51,477 bases of DNA from Bacteroidota bacterium (GTDB taxonomy: Bacteria; Bacteroidota; Rhodothermia; JANXDC01). Location of the stretch: contig AP024675.1 in NCBI GenBank assembly GCA_025998875.1, positions 1,127,501 through 1,178,977 on the forward strand. Reading direction: 5' to 3'. Shown here in pieces: positions 30,441 to 37,396 of this stretch. The notes beneath the pieces are model-generated. The model ran no database searches. It was not told the DNA's origin and saw only the letters and a program-made list of their open reading frames with translations. The translations under genes and the position numbers were made by a program. Positions within the stretch are counted from its first letter, which is position 1. Every line of letters starts with the position of its first letter.

Positions 30441-30899
30441 GTGGAACGCCTGTTCTGGAGCCGATATGCCATCCCTTCCTGGTCGCGGGCCTGGCGCAGT
30501 GCTGCGGAGCGGGCGCTGCGCTGGCTGGGGCCGGCGGGTATGCTGTTTGTGCTGGGATGGGCGTTGGAGGCGCGAATAGAGAAGCCCCTCTGGATTCTGT
30601 TGCTTCTGCTTCCCCCGCTTGTGGGGGGCCTAAGCGCCTGGTGGGAGCTTCTGCGCCGCCCGGCCCGGCTGCGTGTGCGTCCGGGTTGGATGGCTCTCGA
30701 TCGCCAGTGGGATCTGTTGCGCCGCAGGGATAGTCGATTCCGGCGCCTTGTGGGCGTCCGCGAGGGGGCCGAGGGAGAGCTACTCGTATACCTGGAGGGA
30801 GGGGATCAAGAGGTCCTCTATCCGGAGGACTGGCCCGGATGGCGGATGCTGGTGGGCGTGCTCCGACGCTCAGTCCACCTGCGGCCAACGGGCTACTGA
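30441..30899 (+). CDS. Small predicted membrane protein of unknown function
   Basis: The frame is open from a GTG at 30399, with another GTG at 30441 (152 residues from there). No start has a convincing ribosome site. The product has two hydrophobic segments (AGMLFVLGWAL and PLWILLLLLPPLVGG) followed by a basic, strand-rich C-terminal part with tryptophans. Two helices plus a small cytoplasmic domain is a common layout, but I recognise no family. A perfect TATTTTTG box at 30430-30437 lies immediately before the GTG at 30441; if used, the mRNA would be nearly leaderless or the start lies downstream, for instance at ATG 30540. The 3' end overlaps the convergent usher-like gene by 7 nt. Confidence 0.5.
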   Translation: MERLFWSRYAIPSWSRAWRSAAERALRWLGPAGMLFVLGWALEARIEKPLWILLLLLPPLVGGLSAWWELLRRPARLRVRPGWMALDRQWDLLRRRDSRFRRLVGVREGAEGELLVYLEGGDQEVLYPEDWPGWRMLVGVLRRSVHLRPTGY

Positions 30900-33800
30900 A
30901 CGCTGCGGTACAGGGGTTGCCAGGATCCCATGCCCACAGGAATCAGGTAGGCCGTTGAGATGCCGATTCCGGATCGGGCCTTCTCCAGAAGGTGCTCGGC
31001 CTGTTGGCGCTCAGGAAGGGGCTCGGTGAGCACCACGTAGAGGCCCTTTTGAGGGCGGATGTCCACTGCACAGCGCACCCCAAGAGCCCGACCCGCGCGC
31101 TCGGCCAGCGCGCGGGCCGATTCGAGCCGCCGGAAGGCGCCCAGCGCCACGGAGAATCCGTAGACCATCTGGGCCCGTTCAAGCCGGATACCAAAAGCCT
31201 CCAGGGCGTGATCCCGTAGCGTACGCAGGCCGGCTTCCAGCTCCTGCCGGGACCAGAGCGTATCGGTCCAGACCACATACAGGCCGACCTCCGGTCGGGG
31301 CACAACATACAGCCGGCCCGGCCAGTACATACGGATGCTCTCCTGATGGCGTCGGGCCGCTTCCGGGGTGCGGAAGGAGCCCAGCTGGATGACAAAGGGC
31401 TCCCCTTCGAGTTCCCGACGGGGTTGTCCTTCCTGCTCGGAGGCCGCCAGCGGGCGGTTTTCGGGTCGCTGCAGGTCTTGTAGCACCACGTCCACGGTCA
31501 GGAGCTCCCGCTCTGCCGGGTTCAGCTGGAAACGGATGGGCTCTGGATCCCGGATGCCGAGCCAGCTCAGCTGCTCCGCATCCGGCTTTAACTCATAGGT
31601 GCCCCGGGGCAGGCCCTCCAGGTACAGGTACCCATCGTGGAAGGTGGTCACGGTTTGCTGGAAATCACCCTCCAGCCGGCGCACGTGCACGATAAGCCCG
31701 GGCAGGGTGCGCCTCCGGCCATCGCGCTCCAACCAGACCTGCCCCTGCAGGATGGCTGTCGGCTGAAAAGGAATGCGAACGGGAAGCAGTACCTCGGGCA
31801 GGGGCACAAGGGCTGTATCCCCGGAGGGCCGGTAATGGGGCAGGCCGGGACTGACGGCTTCAATCCGGTAGACCGTATACGGAGCAAGCCCCTTAATCAG
31901 CGGATCGGAGCGCACCTGCTGGCCATGAAGCCGAAGCTGGATCTGCAGATCGTCAACCAGTGCTTCGTCCCGGTCCCGGCGGCCATTGCTGTTTTCGTCC
32001 TGAAAGCCCTCTATTCGGAATCCGCCTCCCCCCACGCTCTCCCCCAGCCAGATCCCGGATCCCGGCATCCAGGCAAAGGAGCCAGAGAGGCTCATTTGCA
32101 TGTGGTTCCACTGCCGCAGGGTGCTGGCGTTGTTCTGGGCCTGCGCCCAGAGGCGGGCTATGGAGCCGAGGGGGAGGGCCAGCTGTAGCCCTGCCTGCCA
32201 GGTCCGGGTACCGGGCAGGCGCCCCAGATAGGCGTATATCTGTCCGGAGCGCAACATGGAAAAACCAAGTTGCAGCCGCCAGGATTCTACAGTCCGCTCG
32301 GATACGTTGTAGCGCACCTGGCCAGAAAGTTGCAGGCTCCGGAAGGCGTGCAGGAATACTTGGCCCTCCAGCGAGCGGCCGAAAAGCCCACCCGATAGGG
32401 GCCATCGTCTTCGTTCCTGGTAGAAGAACTGCCCCGAAAGGCCGGGAAGGCTTATGAACAGGCCCGGACTGGCCAGCACGTAACCCTGCTGGGAAAAGTG
32501 CACATACGAGGCCGCCGCGCGGGGGCTGAGGTTCACCCGGCCCAGCCGAAACGGAAAAGAGGCCAAAAGCGAAGCATACCGCTGCTCCAGCCGGGTGGGA
32601 TACGGCCAGGAGCGCAGGTCCCGCTGAGCGAGCAGGCTCAGGTTGCCTCCGCGGGAGGAGTTCACCTGCAGGCTAATCAGATAGCGAAACGGCCAGAGGA
32701 CCTCGGCCTGCAGGGCGCCGTAGGCGCCAAGTCCGGCCCCCAGCGCGCCCCAATAGGCGCGGGAAAGCGGGGCTCCATCCGGAGTCCAGCTCTGCACTCC
32801 GCCGGCCTGCAGGGTGAGATCGGGCAGGAGGCCGAAGGCGACCCGCCCCCCGAGGAGGCGTTCTGAGCCCGACAGGCGTTCCCCGGCCCAGAGCTCATAG
32901 CGCAGCGCCCGGAAGGGAACCAGCTGATAGGGGATCGTGCGCCTCCAGCGCTCCTCGATCTGCGTCCCCGTGGGGGTGATCGCCCGGAGTTCCAGCTCAT
33001 TATGGCCAACCAGCAGCGGTATCCGAAGCAGCAGACGGCCATCGTCCGGCACGCGGATTCGGCCCACCAGGACGCGGTTCTGATAGAGCTCGACCAGTGT
33101 GCCCGGAGGCCAGAGCCGTTCTTCGGTGACCCATCCCCGGTTCTGCTCCGGATACGGAGGCTCATTGCGCAGATGGAGGCCGCGCAGTTGCGCCCCCGGA
33201 ATCCAGAAGACGGATGTCTGGCCGATGGTGAGCTGACGCATCCAGGGGTTTGTGCCGATCCAGCGCCACTGCCAGCCGGAGAGGACGGGCTCGATCACGG
33301 CTCCGTAGCTGCCGTAGAGTATTCCCTCTAGATCCAGCTCGCCTCCGGCAAGAAGCATCCGTGTGCGCCAGCTGATCTGTAGATGCGAGGAGCCCGTAGC
33401 GAATCGCCCCCAGCTCACCGTGTACTGCGTCACCCCAGGGTAGAGCAGTAAACGGGGTATGGACCGGGCGGCTTCTTGTTGCGGCAGCACAGCTGTCCAG
33501 TTTAATTCCCTCTCTTGCAGTCCCGCGGCCTGCGCCCTCAGGAAGACGGGCGGCTGTGGGCCCAGGGGGATGAAGTGCAACCGCAGGCGAGCCGTATCGA
33601 GCTGTATGCGGGCCTCAAGCAGGGCCTCCAGCGCCGCCGTGGGGGCGAACACCTCCTCGGCTTTCCGGATCCAGGACCCGAAGGGGGCCAGATCCAGCAA
33701 ACCGCGCCAGGTCTCCGCGCGCCTGCGATCCGGATCCAGACAGAAACGGTAGCGTCGTTCGCCCACCCACCCGCACCAGCTGCCCTCCGGCGTCTGTGCG

Positions 33801-33994
33801 GTGGAAATGCCGAGCGCCTCCAGGAATTCCCTGACCGGCAGGTAGAGCTTGGCCCCCTCCAGCAGGGCTATCAGCACCGGCGCCTCCCCTCCGGGCACCT
33901 CCAGCTCCAGGGGTACTTCCTGGGGCGGGGAGGGGTGCTGTCCCCGGCCCTGAAGGGCAAAAAGCAGCCATAGCAGGCAGGCGAGGATCCTCAT
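30893..33994 (-). CDS. Usher-like outer-membrane protein with SdrD-like motif and two C-terminal SPOR repeats
   Basis: The 1033-residue protein starts with a signal peptide (LLWLLFALQG). Residues 25-110 hold a small domain with LYLPVREFLEALG. Around residues 298-350 lies a segment strongly like the usher middle/plug domain: VELYQNRVLVGRIRVPDDG, IPLLVGHNELEL and PTGTQIEER. Residues 350-650 are amphipathic strands consistent with a large barrel. Then FQDENSNGRRDRDE (Asp666 to Glu677) is a SdrD-type calcium motif, followed by carboxypeptidase-regulatory-like beta domains. Two SPOR-like repeats (about 866-932 and 944-1018, each with a GSF or GAF motif and a GLYVV strand) end the protein. Ushers thread fimbrial subunits across the outer membrane; SPOR domains bind glycan strands stripped of peptides. 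The start overlaps the chaperone stop by 4 nt. Confidence 0.7.
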   Translation of the reverse strand: MRILACLLWLLFALQGRGQHPSPPQEVPLELEVPGGEAPVLIALLEGAKLYLPVREFLEALGISTAQTPEGSWCGWVGERRYRFCLDPDRRRAETWRGLLDLAPFGSWIRKAEEVFAPTAALEALLEARIQLDTARLRLHFIPLGPQPPVFLRAQAAGLQERELNWTAVLPQQEAARSIPRLLLYPGVTQYTVSWGRFATGSSHLQISWRTRMLLAGGELDLEGILYGSYGAVIEPVLSGWQWRWIGTNPWMRQLTIGQTSVFWIPGAQLRGLHLRNEPPYPEQNRGWVTEERLWPPGTLVELYQNRVLVGRIRVPDDGRLLLRIPLLVGHNELELRAITPTGTQIEERWRRTIPYQLVPFRALRYELWAGERLSGSERLLGGRVAFGLLPDLTLQAGGVQSWTPDGAPLSRAYWGALGAGLGAYGALQAEVLWPFRYLISLQVNSSRGGNLSLLAQRDLRSWPYPTRLEQRYASLLASFPFRLGRVNLSPRAAASYVHFSQQGYVLASPGLFISLPGLSGQFFYQERRRWPLSGGLFGRSLEGQVFLHAFRSLQLSGQVRYNVSERTVESWRLQLGFSMLRSGQIYAYLGRLPGTRTWQAGLQLALPLGSIARLWAQAQNNASTLRQWNHMQMSLSGSFAWMPGSGIWLGESVGGGGFRIEGFQDENSNGRRDRDEALVDDLQIQLRLHGQQVRSDPLIKGLAPYTVYRIEAVSPGLPHYRPSGDTALVPLPEVLLPVRIPFQPTAILQGQVWLERDGRRRTLPGLIVHVRRLEGDFQQTVTTFHDGYLYLEGLPRGTYELKPDAEQLSWLGIRDPEPIRFQLNPAERELLTVDVVLQDLQRPENRPLAASEQEGQPRRELEGEPFVIQLGSFRTPEAARRHQESIRMYWPGRLYVVPRPEVGLYVVWTDTLWSRQELEAGLRTLRDHALEAFGIRLERAQMVYGFSVALGAFRRLESARALAERAGRALGVRCAVDIRPQKGLYVVLTEPLPERQQAEHLLEKARSGIGISTAYLIPVGMGSWQPLYRSVQ

Positions 33995-34821
33995 CCGGGT
34001 ACGCGCACGGAGAGCCGTTCCTGTACGGGCCGAAACGGGATGAGCTTCGTCGTCTCGAGATCGGGCCGCTCGGGAAGGTATTCGACCTCCAGCGCATAGG
34101 TCCCGGCGGGCAGTTGCCTGCGCGGCAGAAGCCAGATCCGGATCAGGCTCCCGTACAGGGGCACGTATTCCTGTCCCTCAGCAACCAGGGTTCCATCCGG
34201 CCGCCGGAGTCGGTATCGGAGCGTGCCCAGCGCCGGGATCTCGTCCTGCGTGCGCAGACGCAGGCGCACCAGTATGGAATCGGAGCGCGCCCACAGGTCA
34301 ACCCCCTCCAAAAAAGGGCGGGCCTCAACGGAGCCATGCCGTAAGTAGACGACTATGTTCTGCCTGCCGATGATCTGCGCCTGAAGCTCCTGGTCCTCCA
34401 GCGTGGTCAGGGGCCGCGGTGGCGGGGTACCCTGCACGGTAAGGCGCGTCCAGTACACCCCAGGCGGGGCTCCGGCGGGCAACCGGGCAAGCAGGCGCAC
34501 AGTCTGGCTCTGAGCAGGCCCGAGCCGGAAGCGCTGAGGGAAGTAGCGCAGATACGGGGTAAGATTCCAGCGGCCGAAAGGGGATTTCGAGAGTGGATTC
34601 GGATACAGGATCGAAAGCACGCCCAGGGAATCCGTGATCGGATATCCGAATGCAAGCTCGAGCACGACCTCCATGGGCGCATCTCCTCCGTTGCGCACCT
34701 CCAGCACCCCAGCTCCGGTCCGCGCATCCAGCGCCCCGGCCAGGGGATAGACGCTGAGCTGGGCCCAGGCTCCGGAGGCCAGCCCCAGCAGCAGGCCGCA
34801 CATGCCCAGATGACGCATCAT
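33991..34821 (-). CDS. PapD-like periplasmic pilus-assembly chaperone
   Basis: The 276-residue protein has a signal peptide (MCGLLLGLASGAWAQ) and then a beta-rich N-terminal domain of the chaperone type: LSVYPLAGALDA, VLEVRNGGDAPMEVVLEL and RFRLGPAQSQTVRLLARLP. This order, including the N-glycine turn and the P-x-Q-S-Q-T-V-R-L strand, is that of PapD-like two-Ig-domain chaperones. A second strand-rich domain follows. Such chaperones complete the fold of subunits by donor-strand complementation. Start codons at 34821 and 34818 are tandem ATGs behind GGAGGA. An upstream TTG at 34875 is unlikely because the intergenic hairpin would be coding. It is followed by the usher-like gene with a 4-nt overlap. 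Confidence 0.7.
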   Translation of the reverse strand: MMRHLGMCGLLLGLASGAWAQLSVYPLAGALDARTGAGVLEVRNGGDAPMEVVLELAFGYPITDSLGVLSILYPNPLSKSPFGRWNLTPYLRYFPQRFRLGPAQSQTVRLLARLPAGAPPGVYWTRLTVQGTPPPRPLTTLEDQELQAQIIGRQNIVVYLRHGSVEARPFLEGVDLWARSDSILVRLRLRTQDEIPALGTLRYRLRRPDGTLVAEGQEYVPLYGSLIRIWLLPRRQLPAGTYALEVEYLPERPDLETTKLIPFRPVQERLSVRVPG

Positions 34822-34841
34822 CCTGTCCTCCGTATACAAAC

Positions 34842-34869
34842 GCGAAACCCGCCCTGCGGCGGGTTTCGC
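34842..34869 (-). promoter_or_regulatory. Perfect intercistronic hairpin between subunit and chaperone genes
   Basis: A 12-bp perfect stem (GCGAAACCCGCC with GGCGGGTTTCGC) and a 4-nt loop lie between the subunit stop (34897) and the chaperone start (34821). On the minus strand the stem is followed by GTTTGTAT, not a full T-tract. It is better explained as a partial terminator or 3' mRNA stabiliser than as a complete terminator. Confidence 0.8.
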
Positions 34870-34896
34870 ACTCAAAAAACGGACCAGACCGACGGG

Positions 34897-35454
34897 TTAC
34901 GGGATGGTGACCGAGTAGTCGATGGTGAGTATGGGGGTAGAAGAGCCAACCGGACTGGCGGTGTGGTATACCGTCAGAATGCCGCCCAACCATACGAAGA
35001 TGGTATTGGCACCCGTCACGTTGATCTGCCCCCCGTTAGCGGTCGGAAACTGAGGTGGGCTGGTCCCGTAGGAGTTCGAATTGACTCGATACTTAGGTGG
35101 ATAGGGAGTGAAAGAGTACCCGGGTAGGGGACTGTTGTACTGCAGCACAAGCGTAAGGGGACCTGTCCAGGGAGTTGCCGGGCCGGATAAGGTTATCTGA
35201 ATATTGCCTCCCGCTATGTTTGTGTTGTAGGGTTCTGTTGCGGTTCCCCCTGTGGGATAGTAATCCACCGATCCCGAGGTGGGGATCACGATGGGCCCAC
35301 TGGTCGGGCCGAACGGGAAGTTTCCGTGGGTGGTGGAAATGGTAGGGGGAGTAACAGAACCGTTCCCTAGGACCAGGTTAATGGTTCCTCCCTGAGCCCA
35401 TAGGCTATAGCTACAGGCTCCGAGCAGGAGGACGGTGAGCAGGGCGCGCTTCAT
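34897..35454 (-). CDS. Small secreted beta-sandwich protein, candidate fimbrial subunit (DUF4402-like)
   Basis: The 185-residue protein starts at ATG 35454 after GGAGGG; a GTG at 35469 is also in frame. The signal peptide is LLTVLLLGACSYSLWAQ; LGAC could also serve as a lipobox, so lipidation is possible. The mature part is rich in Gly, Pro, Ser, Thr and Tyr. It shows a pattern I associate with DUF4402/spore-coat-U-like subunits: FPFGPTSG, SGSVDYYPTGG, NIQITLSGPAT, a late LGGILTVYH and a final TIDYSVTIP strand. This is weak, pattern-level similarity. Codon use and base composition are visibly AT-richer than the neighbours. Being first in an operon with a chaperone and usher-like gene supports a surface-subunit role. 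Confidence 0.6.
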   Translation of the reverse strand: MKRALLTVLLLGACSYSLWAQGGTINLVLGNGSVTPPTISTTHGNFPFGPTSGPIVIPTSGSVDYYPTGGTATEPYNTNIAGGNIQITLSGPATPWTGPLTLVLQYNSPLPGYSFTPYPPKYRVNSNSYGTSPPQFPTANGGQINVTGANTIFVWLGGILTVYHTASPVGSSTPILTIDYSVTIP

Positions 35455-35524
35455 GGTTTGACCCTCCACATCTGGGTTTACGGATTTTGAGCCCTCTCGG
35501 GCTTTTCTCTTGCTGTGCCCGAAG

Positions 35525-35555
35525 CAAGCTTATAGAGAAGGCCAGAATATGTCAA
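35525..35555 (-). promoter_or_regulatory. Predicted promoter of the subunit-chaperone-usher operon
   Basis: Minus strand: TTG (35555-35553), exactly 20 nt, TAAGCTTG (35532-35525), one mismatch from TAnnTTTG. The same stretch also reads TTGACA and TATAAG, a sigma-70-like pair with a short 15-nt spacer. The leader would be about 60 nt and contains a small AGCCC/GGGCT stem at 35490-35503. Confidence 0.55.
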
Positions 35556-35591
35556 GATGAGTTTTTCTTTTTGATGATGAAAAGGTAGCCT

Positions 35592-35855
35592 TCAATGTCG
35601 GTGTATCCACTTCCATACGGTTGGGATAGCCACTCCCAGGTGTCGGGCGATGGCCGTTACATTCCATCCCTGCTGGTACAGATCTCGGGCCCGGTGTTTG
35701 AGCGTGGGGGGGTGGTTCGGGCGTTTGGCGTCCGGCAGGAAGCGGTGGTAGCAGCGCCGGCAAAGATAGGACTGTCGGCCCTGTACGGAGCCGTTTTTGA
35801 CCACGCGGTAGCTGGCGCAGTGCGGGCAGGTGGGTCTGCGGAGGGTCTCTTCCAT
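35592..35855 (-). CDS. IS1 InsA-like zinc-ribbon/helix-turn-helix protein (transposase remnant or domesticated regulator)
   Basis: The 87-residue protein matches the layout and length of IS1 InsA (91 residues). An N-terminal zinc ribbon has CPHCASYRVVKNG and YLCRRCYHRF (four cysteines in two CxxC pairs), and a helix-turn-helix follows (DLYQQGWNVTAIARHLGVAIPTVWKWI). In IS1, InsA binds the terminal repeats and a -1 frameshift extends it into InsB, the DDE transposase. Here only about 60-140 AT-rich nt remain before the subunit promoter, and the -1 frame shows no InsB-like sequence. So this is either a remnant or an independent DNA-binding protein. It lies directly upstream of the subunit operon in the same orientation. 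Confidence 0.72.
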   Translation of the reverse strand: MEETLRRPTCPHCASYRVVKNGSVQGRQSYLCRRCYHRFLPDAKRPNHPPTLKHRARDLYQQGWNVTAIARHLGVAIPTVWKWIHRH

Positions 35856-36008
35856 CGGGAGCGGCTTTTCTCTCCGAGCTAAACAGCAAAGCTCAAGGAT
35901 CATTCCGGCGCCCGATGCGGCCGTCTGGCGCTTCGGGGGCCTCTTTTCTGGCGGATCGTTCTCACAGGGAGACCCAGTTCGGGTTTCAGCAAGAGGGTTC
36001 ATCCTGCG

Positions 36009-36016
36009 TACCTTAG
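36009..36016 (+). promoter_or_regulatory. Candidate -7 element of the thiolase gene
   Basis: TACCTTAG differs from TAnnTTTG at one fixed position, 25 nt before the thiolase ATG. TTTC lies 21 nt further upstream in place of TTTG. The rest of 35856-36041 holds no gene I can support. Confidence 0.35.
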
Positions 36017-36041
36017 CGGAGCATTTGCACGAGGACAGGCC

Positions 36042-37253
36042 ATGGCGGAGGTGCCCGTTATCGTCGATGCGCTGCGCACGCCGATTGGTCGCTACGGGGG
36101 GGCGCTTGCCCGCGTACGGCCCGATGATCTGGCCGCGCACGTGCTGCGCGCGCTCCTGGACCGGCATCCGGAGCTGGATCCGGGCCAGATCGAAGATGTC
36201 GTGCTGGGTTGTACAAACCAGGCCGGGGAGGATAATCGCAACGTGGCCCGCATGGCCGCCCTGCTTGCCGGGCTTCCGGAGAGCGTGGCCGGGGTGACGG
36301 TCAACCGGCTCTGTGCCTCGGGTCTGGAGGCTGTGGCCGTTGCGGCCCGGGCCATTCAGGCCGGGGAGGGGGATGTGTTTCTGGCCGGGGGGGTGGAGAG
36401 CATGAGCCGCGCCCCGTTTGTGATTCCGAAGCCGGAGGAGCCCTTCGGCCGCCGCATGGAGATCTTCGATACCACGATCGGGTGGCGCTTCGTCAACCCC
36501 CGGCTTGCGGCTCGGTATTATCCCTACTCCATGGGGGAGACGGCGGAGATCGTGGCCGAACGCTATCGAATCAGTCGGGAGGAGCAGGATCGTTTCGCTT
36601 ACGAGAGCCAGATGCGCGCCCGGGCTGCTATGGAGGCGGGTCGGTTTCGGGAGGAGATCGTGCCCGTCCCTGTTCCGGGTTTGCGGGGAGAGACCGTGCT
36701 GGTGGATCAGGATGAGCATCCGCGTCCGGATACCACGCTGGAGAAGCTGGCCCGGTTGCGGCCCGCCTTTCGGGAGGGGGGGACGGTAACGGCCGGCAAT
36801 TCGAGCGGGATCAACGACGGAGCGGCCGCGTTGCTGGTGATGTCGCTTTCTGCTGCGCGCAGGCTGGGGCTGCGTCCCTGGGCGCGCATTCTGGGATCGG
36901 CCGTTGTGGGCGTGCACCCGGACGTGATGGGCATTGGGCCGGTTCCGGCCACGCGCAAGCTGCTCGGCCGGCTGGGCGTGCGGCTGGAGGATATCGATCT
37001 GATCGAGCTCAACGAGGCCTTCGCCGCCCAGGTGCTGGCCTGTGTGCGCGAGCTGGGGCTGGATATGGCCAGGCTCAACGTAAACGGCGGGGCCATCGCC
37101 CTGGGCCATCCGCTGGGGGCCACGGGAGCGCGGCTCCTGGTGACCCTGCTCTATGAGCTGCGTCGCCGGCCGGAAGCCCGGCTGGGGCTGGTGACCCTGT
37201 GTGTGGGGGTGGGGCAGGGTATGGCCATGCTCGTGGAGAAGCTCACCGATTAG
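36042..37253 (+). CDS. Acetyl-CoA acyltransferase (thiolase), PcaF/FadA-like
   Basis: The 403-residue protein is a full-length thiolase. The acyl-accepting nucleophile is Cys91 ([12 protein letters not shown]). The catalytic His356 ([11 protein letters not shown]) and the second Cys387 (TLCVGVGQG) are present, as is the NEAFA motif. It cleaves or forms 3-oxoacyl-CoA with CoA in the cytoplasm. The [13 protein letters not shown] sequence and about 400-residue length resemble 3-oxoadipyl-CoA thiolases (PcaF/PaaJ) as well as general acetyl-CoA acetyltransferases; no paa or pca genes are adjacent, so specificity is open. It lies 143 nt upstream of acetyl-CoA synthetase on the same strand. Confidence 0.92.
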   Translation: MAEVPVIVDALRTPIGRYGGALARVRPDDLAAHVLRALLDRHPELDPGQIEDVVLGCTNQAGEDNRNVARMAALLAGLPESVAGVTVNRLCASGLEAVAVAARAIQAGEGDVFLAGGVESMSRAPFVIPKPEEPFGRRMEIFDTTIGWRFVNPRLAARYYPYSMGETAEIVAERYRISREEQDRFAYESQMRARAAMEAGRFREEIVPVPVPGLRGETVLVDQDEHPRPDTTLEKLARLRPAFREGGTVTAGNSSGINDGAAALLVMSLSAARRLGLRPWARILGSAVVGVHPDVMGIGPVPATRKLLGRLGVRLEDIDLIELNEAFAAQVLACVRELGLDMARLNVNGGAIALGHPLGATGARLLVTLLYELRRRPEARLGLVTLCVGVGQGMAMLVEKLTD

Positions 37254-37396
37254 GTTGAGCGCTCCACCCTCTTCTGCGGTGGTCCGGGCATGCCGCTCCG
37301 ATCCGGACAAACTGCCGGCCCACAGGGGGCGTGCTGGCGTGGGGGGCGGAGGGTATGTATCTTCCTCGGAGAAACGGGGAAGAGGAGCTCGGGCCT

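Noticed and set aside
34822-34875. TTG at 34875 as start of the chaperone gene
   Set aside because: It would place the perfect hairpin inside the coding region and spoil the signal peptide; tandem ATGs with GGAGGA are better.
35489-35512. AGCCC-TCTC-GGGCT followed by TTTTCTCTT on the plus strand, terminator-like
   Set aside because: Five-bp stem and no plus-strand gene upstream; it lies in the leader of the minus-strand subunit gene.
35530-35889. Alternative minus-strand frame overlapping the InsA-like gene, considered as InsB
   Set aside because: No DDE motif or InsB-like sequence; Pro/Arg-rich shadow frame.
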